Source: Flavobacteriales bacterium (GTDB lineage: Bacteria > Bacteroidota > Bacteroidia > Flavobacteriales_D > Crocinitomicaceae). From it: a DNA stretch of 58,429 nucleotides. The stretch lies in the NCBI GenBank assembly GCA_022361195.1, contig JAKSBJ010000217.1, positions 1 to 58,429 on the forward strand, read 5' to 3'. Shown here piece after piece: positions 35,136 through 43,021 of the stretch. Positions within the stretch are counted from its first letter, which is position 1. Every line of letters begins with the position of its first letter. The notes beneath the pieces are model-generated. The model searched no databases and was not told where the DNA came from. It saw only the letters and a program-made list of their open reading frames with translations. Position numbers and translations under genes: made by a program.

Positions 35136-36128
35136 ATGAAACTGTCTAAATTTCGATTTGTACTTATTGCTATTTCTGGTCTGATTTTAATCTTTTCCTG
35201 TAAAAAAAAGAGTATTAATTGTGGCTTGGAATGCAATGAGCAAACTGAAGAATTATTGTTTCAAAGTGGATTTGAAGGCACCACTTTAACCAAAGGTGAA
35301 TATTTTGATGCCTATTTTTCAGGAACGGATGCTAATTATACCGAAAAAAGTAGCTGGGAAGAGTTTGAAGAGCATGACAACATTGGCTTTGCCAAAATTG
35401 GGTATGAAGATGGCAGTGATGATCAACGTTTAGCCTCTATTGTAGAAGATCCCGATTCTGCCGGAAATGAAGTATTGAAGTTCCAGATTATGGAACCACA
35501 CATTAAGGAGGGAAGTAAGAAAAAAGGACGAGTTCAACTCAATGTGAGTCAAAACAACTGCATTAAGGAGATTTACCAAACCATTAAATTAAAACTTCAT
35601 CCCGATTTGACTCATTTAAAAAATTGGCAGGAACGATTCTCCTGGTTCTCTTTGTTCGAATTTTGGAATAATGCTGACTGGACAAGAGAAAAATACCCTT
35701 TTCGGGTAACGGTTAACTTGTTTAAAGAAGATGAAGGTGTCGTTGACAACCTTTACTTTCATGCGAAAGGGGATTACAAAAAGAACTGTAAAAATTGTAA
35801 ATGGCACAAAGAATGGGAACAAACAGGAGATAATTTTGCAGTACCATTTGGTAAGTGGATGGAAATTGAGATGTACATCAAGGAAGGGGATTCAGGATCG
35901 GGTCGTTTTTACATGGCTGTTACTCCTGAAGATGGAGACAAAGTAGTTGTTTTTGATATCGCTAATACTACCCAGCACCCTAAAGAAAAATGTGCCGATG
36001 GATTCACTCACACGCAACCACTAAAACTTTACACCTCTGACAAAACTGTCAATTTCATGAAAGATGCCAACAAAGAGCTAGTAGTTTATTGGGACGATTG
36101 GAAATTCTACAAAAACAAACAACCATAA
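35136..36128 (+). CDS. Polysaccharide-lyase-like lipoprotein
   Basis: 330 residues. A lipoprotein signal (LIAISGLILIFSCKK, Cys22) places it on the membrane, probably the outer one. The mature part is a beta-sandwich with the pattern of polysaccharide lyases of the heparin-lyase/PL20 type: LKNWQERFSWFSLFEFWNNADW, YPFRVTVNLFKE, FGKWMEIEMYIKEGDSGSGRFYMAVTPEDGDKVVVFDI. It contains a CKNCKWHKEWEQTGDNF insertion with two Cys and ends in VVYWDDWKFY. The specific polysaccharide and the catalytic residues cannot be assigned, so a carbohydrate-binding role is also possible. It lies on the opposite strand between plug genes A and B. Confidence 0.7.
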   Translation: MKLSKFRFVLIAISGLILIFSCKKKSINCGLECNEQTEELLFQSGFEGTTLTKGEYFDAYFSGTDANYTEKSSWEEFEEHDNIGFAKIGYEDGSDDQRLASIVEDPDSAGNEVLKFQIMEPHIKEGSKKKGRVQLNVSQNNCIKEIYQTIKLKLHPDLTHLKNWQERFSWFSLFEFWNNADWTREKYPFRVTVNLFKEDEGVVDNLYFHAKGDYKKNCKNCKWHKEWEQTGDNFAVPFGKWMEIEMYIKEGDSGSGRFYMAVTPEDGDKVVVFDIANTTQHPKEKCADGFTHTQPLKLYTSDKTVNFMKDANKELVVYWDDWKFYKNKQP

Positions 36129-36160
36129 AAAACGGAAGATCTTTTTATCAACCTTCCGTT
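36129..36160. terminator. Bidirectional terminator between lipoprotein gene and plug protein B gene
   Basis: AAACGGAAG (36129-36137) pairs with CTTCCGTTT (36152-36160) around a 14-base loop, immediately after the lipoprotein stop. The minus strand has a T-run after the hairpin, so it also suits the convergent plug gene. Confidence 0.75.
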
Positions 36161-36236
36161 TCGTAAGGACTTAGGTATGAAAATAGTCCTCAGGGTTTAA
36201 ACGATCCCTCATGAAAAAATCAAAGCAAGCAAGGTT

Positions 36237-36986
36237 TTATTGTTTATTCCCCCATGAATAATATAAATCAAAATACCCCTTGGTTTCCAAGGATATTACC
36301 CCTCCAGTTGTGTCTCCATATTTAGCCAGAATTCCGCCTGTATAAGCAGTAATATTATCAATACCAACAGCTGGTATTCTACTCATTTTATTAGATTTCA
36401 CCCCATCAATAAAATAAATCACCTCCTCAGGGCGTGATCCACGAATAACAACATCTTTACTTGTCTCATCCAATATTCTAACATCATCGTTAAAAGAAGC
36501 TAACATATTAATGGGACGCTGCTGATTGAGATTGTTTTGTACATCATGATGCACAACAGCCGGCCATTCTATTTCCATAATAACTCTCAAAGGTGGATCC
36601 CAGCCACCGCATGCTATAACCAATGCTGGCAGAAGTTTTATGGTATCCATATCCTGACAACTTCCGGCTTTTACGGGAACTCCCTGAACCATTGTTGTTC
36701 CATGCTTCAAGGTCTTCAAATAAACGTCATACTTTCCTGGAGGTATACTATCAATTCTAAAATTCCCGTTTGCATCACCTCCTACAACTAAGAGACTATC
36801 ATTTGCTCTTATCCAAACCTTGCAATAAGGAATTGCTTCACGGGTTTCTCTATCCACCACAACTCCACTCACCACACCAAATTCAGTACCCACAATATTT
36901 CCTGAAAGATTCCCCACAAGAGTATCCTGAGCGACAACAACTACCCCCAATAGCATGATACAAAAAGAAAGAATAGAACCCTTCAT
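36237..36986 (-). CDS. Barrel-less carboxypeptidase-like/TonB-plug protein B
   Basis: 249 residues from the ATG at 36986, which opens a good signal peptide (MKGSILSFCIMLLGVVVVAQ); the longer frame to 37046 is not needed. A carboxypeptidase-like domain (GVVSGVVVDRETREAIPYCKVWI) is followed by the plug blocks KDVVIRGSRPEEVIYFIDGVKS and AYTGGILAKYGDTTGGVISLETK, and the tail GYFDLYYSWGNKQ. It is the most diverged of the three copies, with three cysteines in the mature protein not shared with the others. It lies 63 bases after plug protein C on the same strand, so both are likely one transcript. The function is unknown. Confidence 0.8.
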   Translation of the reverse strand: MKGSILSFCIMLLGVVVVAQDTLVGNLSGNIVGTEFGVVSGVVVDRETREAIPYCKVWIRANDSLLVVGGDANGNFRIDSIPPGKYDVYLKTLKHGTTMVQGVPVKAGSCQDMDTIKLLPALVIACGGWDPPLRVIMEIEWPAVVHHDVQNNLNQQRPINMLASFNDDVRILDETSKDVVIRGSRPEEVIYFIDGVKSNKMSRIPAVGIDNITAYTGGILAKYGDTTGGVISLETKGYFDLYYSWGNKQ

Positions 36987-37049
36987 TAAATTCCCGTTTA
37001 GAGAGTTAGATGCGGCTTTAATTTCATTTCCATAAATCCATCTCAAATA

Positions 37050-37763
37050 TTATTGCCCCTTCCAGGCATAATACAAATCAAAATACCCTTTAGTCTCCAA
37101 AGAAATTACCCCTCCTGTAGTATCTCCATATTTAGCTGGAACACCACCAGTATAACCCGTCATGCTTTTTATTGCTACACCCGGAACTCCATTCATGTTG
37201 GAGGTTTTAACTCCATCGATATAAAAAATAGCATCACCAGGACGAGAACCTCGAATAATCACATCCGAACTTCCTTCAGGAATAGTAACATCAGAATTAA
37301 AACTTGAAAACAATTTGAGCGGATTGAATTTAATTGGACTATGTTCAATGTCATCCGGCTTAATATCAATTCGTTCAATATCTGCCGTAATAATTAACGG
37401 ATCATGACGAATCACAACAGTGGTACCTATGATACCTGTTGATTCTTTTAATCGAATATCTGCCAAACGAGTGTTTTGATCGGCCTTTACTTCAATATTG
37501 GTGACCTGAATGGTATCTTTCCCCATTGATCTGGCAAAGAGGATATAAGTACCCGGTGACAAACCTTTAAAACTGAATCGTCCGTCAAAATCGGTTCCGC
37601 TAAAAATTTGATTTCCGTTTTCTTCTACCCACAAACGAGCTGACGGAATGCTTTCTCCGGTTTTATCTTCCAGAACAACTCCACTTATACTTCCCAATCC
37701 CACTTGCGCAAACTGAGTAGATGCCCAAAACAGCATTCCAAAAACTAAAATTAATCTATTCAT
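37050..37763 (-). CDS. Barrel-less carboxypeptidase-like/TonB-plug protein C
   Basis: 237 residues from the ATG at 37763, giving the signal peptide MNRLILVFGMLFWASTQFAQ. A carboxypeptidase-like domain (LGSISGVVLEDKTGESIPSARLWVEE, about 22-105) is followed by the plug part (about 145-220), whose blocks SSDVIIRGSRPGDAIFYIDGVKT and GYTGGVPAKYGDTTGGVISLETK are nearly those of copy A. It ends GYFDLYYAWKGQ. No barrel strands follow. The absence of frameshifts or stops in all three copies, with strongest conservation in the plug and tail, indicates selection for a barrel-free protein. Confidence 0.8.
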   Translation of the reverse strand: MNRLILVFGMLFWASTQFAQVGLGSISGVVLEDKTGESIPSARLWVEENGNQIFSGTDFDGRFSFKGLSPGTYILFARSMGKDTIQVTNIEVKADQNTRLADIRLKESTGIIGTTVVIRHDPLIITADIERIDIKPDDIEHSPIKFNPLKLFSSFNSDVTIPEGSSDVIIRGSRPGDAIFYIDGVKTSNMNGVPGVAIKSMTGYTGGVPAKYGDTTGGVISLETKGYFDLYYAWKGQ

Positions 37764-37847
37764 CTTTTTGAGTTTTATGATTTTCAGGCGCCTAGAAAAT
37801 CGATTCACTACTTGGATGAACAAAGCACTAGTTTTCCATAAAATGAA

Positions 37848-38321
37848 TTAAGATTTCAGCTCTTGCTCAAATTTTGTAAGCAGCTGATGTGTTTGTTTTT
37901 GCAGGCCTTTTTGAAAAAAGGAGGTTCCGCCAAATAAAAAGCCTTTAAAGCCTAAAGCTTGTTTTGCCCAACGATGAAGATTAAATTGATCAATGTGTCG
38001 AATGACCTTATCTCCTTCAAATTCAAAACTGGCATGGATAATATTATGAACTCTTCTCCCACTTCTGCTAAATGTATAATGAGCTTCCCACTTAGTTTCT
38101 ACCCTATTTCCATCTTCCTTTATCCCTGAGCATTCTACACTAAAATCACGTGCATTTTTGCAGAGCATTCGCCACATATTTCCTGCATGTTCACCTTTTA
38201 AGGTTCCAAAAGCAGGATCAGTAAATTCGACTTGTGAATGGTAAAGAGAAACCATCTTTTCAGCATCTAGTTCATTAAACGCTTTATAAAATTCTGATAC
38301 AGCTCGTTCTTTTGGACTCAT
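37848..38321 (-). CDS. NTF2-like (SnoaL-type) protein
   Basis: 157 residues from the ATG at 38321, two bases after the stop of the upstream gene; the longer frame to 38357 would overlap that gene. The start SPKERAVSEFYKAFNELDAEKMVSLYHSQVEFTDPAFGTLKG and later HNIIHASFEFEGDKVIRHIDQFNLHRWAKQALG give the cone-shaped NTF2/SnoaL fold, used by isomerases, hydrolases and ligand-binding proteins. The typical Asp-His pair is not clearly present, so the activity is unknown. It is co-transcribed with the DUF2459 gene before it. Confidence 0.82.
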   Translation of the reverse strand: MSPKERAVSEFYKAFNELDAEKMVSLYHSQVEFTDPAFGTLKGEHAGNMWRMLCKNARDFSVECSGIKEDGNRVETKWEAHYTFSRSGRRVHNIIHASFEFEGDKVIRHIDQFNLHRWAKQALGFKGFLFGGTSFFQKGLQKQTHQLLTKFEQELKS

Positions 38322-38323
38322 AT

Positions 38324-39001
38324 TTATCTTAAATGTCTCATTATTCCATCTGACCAAAGTGCAAAAGCACCTGTTTTTACACCAGCTACCTTTAAGCCTT
38401 TATTGGTCCATCTATTACAAGTTTTAAAGAGGTGATAACTTCCTTTTGCTTCATAAAAGTTATCATTTTTCCAATATCCACGGTTAGGAATAAGTTCTAC
38501 TTTCTCGGATTTTAACTCAAAGGAGTTCCTGATATATTCAATCAAATCGGGATAAAGGTTCTTTTCCATTTCAATAGCCAGACAATTCTCAGAAACAGCT
38601 GGTTCATAATCAAAATACTGCACGTGCATAGCGGTTGGGCTAGAAGTAAAAGCAGCATGAAAAGCCGTACTAAATGTCAAATCACTCCATTCCGGTGTAT
38701 CCAGAAAAAAGCCTTTATCGCCCCAGCCAATCGCAATAAATTCAAAATGTTCGTTGTTAGGAAAATCCTCGGCTGGAATAAATGTTTTCCAATCATAATC
38801 TTCCGTCACTACTGGAAGGCAAAGGTCTGTATGAACCCCATTTGTTCGTACATAAATCAGTTGAGCATCCTCCACCTCAATTCCGTTTACAGCAATTACT
38901 CCTCCTAAAACGCTGAAAATAAAATAGAGCATGGCAAAAGCTAAAAAGAACTCAATGGCGCCACCAATTGGTTTTAGGATGTATTTAAGAAAGTAGCTCA
39001 A
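38324..39001 (-). CDS. DUF2459/TIGR02117-family protein
   Basis: 225 residues with one N-terminal membrane segment (FFLAFAMLYFIFSVLGGVIAV, about 17-38). The core IYVRTNGVHTDLCLPVV and IAIGWGDKGFFLDTPEWSDLTFSTAFHAAF is diagnostic for the DUF2459 family, whose biochemical function is not established; some members lie near urease genes, but no urease gene is in this window. The C-terminal TCNRWTNKGLKVAGVKTGAFALW contains a conserved Cys-Asn. It is divergent from rlmN. Confidence 0.88.
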   Translation of the reverse strand: MSYFLKYILKPIGGAIEFFLAFAMLYFIFSVLGGVIAVNGIEVEDAQLIYVRTNGVHTDLCLPVVTEDYDWKTFIPAEDFPNNEHFEFIAIGWGDKGFFLDTPEWSDLTFSTAFHAAFTSSPTAMHVQYFDYEPAVSENCLAIEMEKNLYPDLIEYIRNSFELKSEKVELIPNRGYWKNDNFYEAKGSYHLFKTCNRWTNKGLKVAGVKTGAFALWSDGIMRHLR

Positions 39002-39038
39002 ATCTGAAATAAATATAGGGATAATGCCATTATCTCCT

Positions 39039-39046
39039 TAACTTTG
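39039..39046 (+). promoter_or_regulatory. Putative -7 promoter box of rlmN
   Basis: TAACTTTG matches TAnnTTTG and ends 14 bases before the rlmN ATG. A -33 TTG is not obvious. Confidence 0.55.
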
Positions 39047-39060
39047 GTTTACAGAGGAAA

Positions 39061-40134
39061 ATGTCAGTGGAAAAGAAAAATATTCGTTTGCTCAGCCTTG
39101 AGGAATTAATTGAAAGGATGGCAACAATTGGAGAACCCAAATTCCGTGCAAAGCAAGTGTACGAATGGATTTGGAAAAAAGGAGTACATTCTTTTGAAGA
39201 AATGAAGAATGTATCTAAGAAGGTCTATGAATTTTTAGACGCCACTTTTTTCATTGACGGAATTCAAATTACGGATCAACAACACAGCTCAGATCGCACC
39301 ATAAAATGTGCGTTCACCACCCACGATGGTCACATTACGGAGGGCGTTTTGATTCCGACCACCGAGCGTATTACCGCTTGTATTTCCTCACAAGTTGGCT
39401 GTAGTTTAGCCTGCAAGTTTTGTGCAACTGGAAGATTAAAGTTGATGCGAAACCTTTCACCTGGTGAAATTTACGATCAGGTAATGTTACTCAACCAACT
39501 TTCAGAGAAGCATTATGGTCAACGACTTAGCAACATTGTATTTATGGGAATGGGAGAACCTCTTCTCAATTACAACAATATGCTTAAGGGAATTGATCAG
39601 ATTACCTCACCCAATGGTTTGGGATTTGCTCCAAAGCGAATTACCGTGAGCACAGCTGGAATTGCTAAAATGATCCGAAAACTGGGTGATGACGAAGTAA
39701 AATTCAACTTGGCCTTATCTCTTCACGCTGCAAACGATGAAAAGCGGAGTGAGATTATGGAGATTAATGAAAGTAATAATCTCGATACCCTGGCGGAAGC
39801 ACTCATTTACTTCAATGAAAAAACCGGAAGCAGAATTACCTTTGAATATATCATTTTCAGAGACTTTAACGATTCAAGAAGAGATGCTAGCGAACTGGCT
39901 GATTTTTGCAAGCATGTTCCGGTAAAAATCAACATCATTGAATACAATCCAATTGATGATGGTGAATTTCAGCAAGCGGATAGCAAAAAGGTAAATGATT
40001 TTGCCAATTATCTGGAATCCTTAAATTTAGTTGTCAATGTTAGACGTAGCCGTGGAAAAGATATTGATGCAGCCTGCGGACAATTAGCCAATAAAAACAA
40101 ATCAATTGCGTTGAAAGAAAGAGTATTGAAATGA
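39061..40134 (+). CDS. rlmN: 23S rRNA (adenine-2503-C2)-methyltransferase RlmN
   Basis: 357 residues, standard length. The radical-SAM cluster motif CSLACKFC is at Cys114, Cys118 and Cys121; the upstream Cys107 (ACISSQVGC) and the C-terminal Cys339 (DAACGQLA) correspond to the methyl-carrying cysteines of the dual mechanism. NIVFMGMGEPLLN and ALSLHAAND are further family blocks. RlmN methylates A2503 of 23S rRNA and A37 of some tRNAs. The gene overlaps the next one by four bases. Confidence 0.96.
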   Translation: MSVEKKNIRLLSLEELIERMATIGEPKFRAKQVYEWIWKKGVHSFEEMKNVSKKVYEFLDATFFIDGIQITDQQHSSDRTIKCAFTTHDGHITEGVLIPTTERITACISSQVGCSLACKFCATGRLKLMRNLSPGEIYDQVMLLNQLSEKHYGQRLSNIVFMGMGEPLLNYNNMLKGIDQITSPNGLGFAPKRITVSTAGIAKMIRKLGDDEVKFNLALSLHAANDEKRSEIMEINESNNLDTLAEALIYFNEKTGSRITFEYIIFRDFNDSRRDASELADFCKHVPVKINIIEYNPIDDGEFQQADSKKVNDFANYLESLNLVVNVRRSRGKDIDAACGQLANKNKSIALKERVLK

Positions 40135-41669
40135 AATTCCTCTTGTTCATATTAAGTTTTTGTATGGTATCGGCAACGGTAGCACAGCTAAATGAACCTA
40201 TAATTGGAAAAGCTTTTAATACGACCAAAAAAGAAAATTTCTCCGGTTTTATTGGTGAAAATACCACCGCTGTTTTTTCGATCGACTATTTGTATCTCAG
40301 CCGAAAAAAGCAGGAACTCAACGTTAGAAAGTTCCATAAGTCGGATTTACAGTTAATGGAATCCCGAAATATTTATATGCCACCAGAAGGGGACTTTTAT
40401 AGCGAACCTACTGAAGCTTATTTACAGAACGACAAAATTTATTTGTTCAGTGTTTTAATGGGTGAAAAGGGAAATCCTAATCTTATTGAACTGAAGATTT
40501 TTGATGATCATTTAGAACGGATTTCAACTGGAATTGTAGACACTTTGGGATTGGATGAAGTACTTTACGTTCAAGAATCTCGCGAGCAAGATGGATTTGT
40601 TTTAGGGCGATACAATAAGTATAGCAAACTGACCGAGCAAAAAATTGATTTAACAGCAATTGATAATGCGGGAATTGTTCAGTGGCGAAAATCGGTAAAG
40701 TCGCCTATGGCACTTCAAAACATCACCATTGAAGACATTGCCTACTCTAAAGACTCTCCCATTTTTGTTCTCTGCAATTACGCCTACAATTTAAACAATC
40801 GTAATGCTGTTTCAGAATCGGACATGCTCAATAATAAATATGCCATTTGGGCTTATGACCACGATAAAAACTTTTTAAAAGAGTTTGAATTGAGAATTAA
40901 AGGAAAATGGATTAATGGCATTAAAATGCATGTCAACAGACAAGGAAATTTATTGGTGAGTGGATTCATGAATGAAACCAAACACTACTCCATTAATGGA
41001 ACCTTTTCACTTTTAATTAACTCTCAGTTGGAAGTTGTTAATTCTAACTTTCAAAAGTTTGATACTGACGTTCGTAAAAAGTTCATCGACGCAAAAGACA
41101 TCAACAAAATCAAGGAACTGGAAGATTATGTTTTAAATGACATGAAAATTCAAGAAGACGGTTCATACTACCTTGTTGGAGAACGATTTTATAAATACAC
41201 TGAGCGGAATTATGATCCTCGAACAAATATTACCTCTACCATTGAACATTATAACTACAATGCCATTATTGTAAGCTATTTTGATAGTCTCGGAAATAAT
41301 TTATGGACCGAATGTGTTCCTAAGTACCAAAATTCCACCAACGACTATGGCTACTATGCCTCTTTCTCCACCATGAATGTGGAAGATGGCCTTTATCTCT
41401 TTTTCAACGATACCGAAAAAAACAACGAGATTGGATTGACAGACTATTTCAACTATAAAGGCTTATTCAACAACCGCAGGGCACAAATTTCTTATGTTCA
41501 ATTAGACCATGAAGGAGTAAAAGAACGTGGAGCATTAATTGATGCCTCCAACGATTTTATGCTTCGTGCTAAACAATGCCATCAGGTTAGTGAAAACACC
41601 ATGTACCTTATGGGTGAAACCGGTCGACAATCAAAAGTCTTCTCGGTTAGTTTAAAAGAGGAGAATTAA
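40131..41669 (+). CDS. Secreted protein of unknown function
   Basis: 512 residues, not recognised. A signal peptide (1-19, LLFILSFCMVSATVAQ) is followed by a long region of alternating short strands with Tyr/Asn-rich loops, such as QEDGSYYLVGERFYKYTERNYD and GNLLVSGFMNETKHYSING, suggestive of a beta-propeller-like fold. It starts inside the last codons of rlmN (ATGA overlap), so it depends on that transcript. Its stop codon shares the bases TTAA with the convergent TPR gene. Confidence 0.7.
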   Translation: MKFLLFILSFCMVSATVAQLNEPIIGKAFNTTKKENFSGFIGENTTAVFSIDYLYLSRKKQELNVRKFHKSDLQLMESRNIYMPPEGDFYSEPTEAYLQNDKIYLFSVLMGEKGNPNLIELKIFDDHLERISTGIVDTLGLDEVLYVQESREQDGFVLGRYNKYSKLTEQKIDLTAIDNAGIVQWRKSVKSPMALQNITIEDIAYSKDSPIFVLCNYAYNLNNRNAVSESDMLNNKYAIWAYDHDKNFLKEFELRIKGKWINGIKMHVNRQGNLLVSGFMNETKHYSINGTFSLLINSQLEVVNSNFQKFDTDVRKKFIDAKDINKIKELEDYVLNDMKIQEDGSYYLVGERFYKYTERNYDPRTNITSTIEHYNYNAIIVSYFDSLGNNLWTECVPKYQNSTNDYGYYASFSTMNVEDGLYLFFNDTEKNNEIGLTDYFNYKGLFNNRRAQISYVQLDHEGVKERGALIDASNDFMLRAKQCHQVSENTMYLMGETGRQSKVFSVSLKEEN

Positions 41670-42967
41670 AAACGAATAAGCGTTTTTTCATTCCAGTAGT
41701 GAATTAAGATCTCGTCTCCCTCTTGAAGTCCTTCGTTAAATACTTCCTCACGATTTGGAGCTTTATCCATGTACTTTCGTCGGTCAACGTTTTTTAACCC
41801 TTTATCAATGGCCAGGTTTACGTATTTATTCGCCAACCAATAAGCCGACTTTCGCTCAAAAGAAGAATCTCCACATTTACTTACATCAGAAGCAATCATT
41901 TGAGCAATTAAATAAAGTGCTTCAGCTTCCAATTCACCCTTCACCCTTTTAAAAGTTTCAAAGGCTTTTTTGTATTGTTTAACCGCCATTTGAGATTTTC
42001 CCAAATCCAACAAATATTCGTTTTGCTGTTGTGGTTCCAATTCAAACTCCAATGCTCTTTTAAAGGCTTCAGTACTCTTTGAATAGTCTTTTTTCTTGTA
42101 GTACCCAATTCCAACCAAATGGTAACTCTTGGCAGAGGGTTCTAGTTCAAGCAATTCCGCCATTAAAGAAAGATAAGTATCGGATAATTCACACTTTCGC
42201 TTGTCGTAAAGGCTCAAAGCTCGTTTAATCTCAGTGGCCTTCATCTCCTTTGAAGGATCATTGAGTCGCACACTTAAAATGGCATCCAAATCAGCACAGT
42301 CTTTAATCACAGACTGTAAATAGCCATCCATTTTATTCAAAGCAGTTTCATACTCTTCCTTTTTCTTTTGGTCGATCTGTTGTTCCAAGGCCATTAAACC
42401 ATGTTCACTCAGTTCAAAATAATGTTGAATCAATTCTGTACGATAAACATCCTTTTCTCCAGTCATTCCTTGGTGAATATGAAGCTTAACACGCAAACTT
42501 CTGTATAAAGAATAGGATTTTGACTTTTCGTGAAGTTGGTTTACCGACAAAGTGTATAAGCTATCAATCAAGTTAGATTCATCATGCTTATAACGGTATA
42601 AAAAGTTAGCATAAGCTTCGGTCCAAACTGGATCATTTTCCAACTCCATTTTGCCTTTATAAATCCACACTAAGGTATCAGTCAAAACACCAATTCGATC
42701 AGTATCCTTCGCTTTCTCTGCTATCGAAAGCAATCCTTTATAGGCTATTTTCCCGTTCACATATAATGCTCTATCAAGTCCTTCTTTACCGCACTCTTTC
42801 ACGGCCATTTGCCAGTAATAAGCGGCTTCTTGATAATTCTTTTCTTTCAGATATTTTGGAACGGCCGCTCTTGCCGGCTTACAATTATCCGTTGAAGTTT
42901 GAGCCTGTGAGCTCACCGATAGTGTTATGTACAGGATTAAAAGACCTGCCTGTTTTAAATAATTCAT
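41666..42967 (-). CDS. Secreted TPR-type protein, paralogue 1
   Basis: 433 residues. A signal peptide (1-22, LLILYITLSVSSQAQ) is followed by helical tetratricopeptide-like units, clearest at about 270-345 (AKSYHLVGIGYYKKKDYSKSTEAFKRALE, YLLDLGKSQMAVKQYKKAFETFKRV). The C-terminal block (SSFERKSAYWLANKYVNLA ... APNREEVFNEGLQEGDEI) is shared with the TPR protein at 46428, and the N-terminal blocks (YVNGKIAYKGLL, ELENDPVWTEAYANFL) also match, so the two are paralogues. TPR proteins act as scaffolds; this one is probably periplasmic. The partner is unknown. Confidence 0.8.
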   Translation of the reverse strand: MNYLKQAGLLILYITLSVSSQAQTSTDNCKPARAAVPKYLKEKNYQEAAYYWQMAVKECGKEGLDRALYVNGKIAYKGLLSIAEKAKDTDRIGVLTDTLVWIYKGKMELENDPVWTEAYANFLYRYKHDESNLIDSLYTLSVNQLHEKSKSYSLYRSLRVKLHIHQGMTGEKDVYRTELIQHYFELSEHGLMALEQQIDQKKKEEYETALNKMDGYLQSVIKDCADLDAILSVRLNDPSKEMKATEIKRALSLYDKRKCELSDTYLSLMAELLELEPSAKSYHLVGIGYYKKKDYSKSTEAFKRALEFELEPQQQNEYLLDLGKSQMAVKQYKKAFETFKRVKGELEAEALYLIAQMIASDVSKCGDSSFERKSAYWLANKYVNLAIDKGLKNVDRRKYMDKAPNREEVFNEGLQEGDEILIHYWNEKTLIRF

Positions 42968-43021
42968 ACTGTAGATTTTGCGATCAGAATAACAATTACA
43001 AAATCTATACCACAGCTATTT

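Noticed and set aside
34283..37763. Plug genes as receptor pseudogenes
   Set aside because: No barrel remnants are found downstream, all three frames are intact and share the same ending, and each set has terminators right after the stop.
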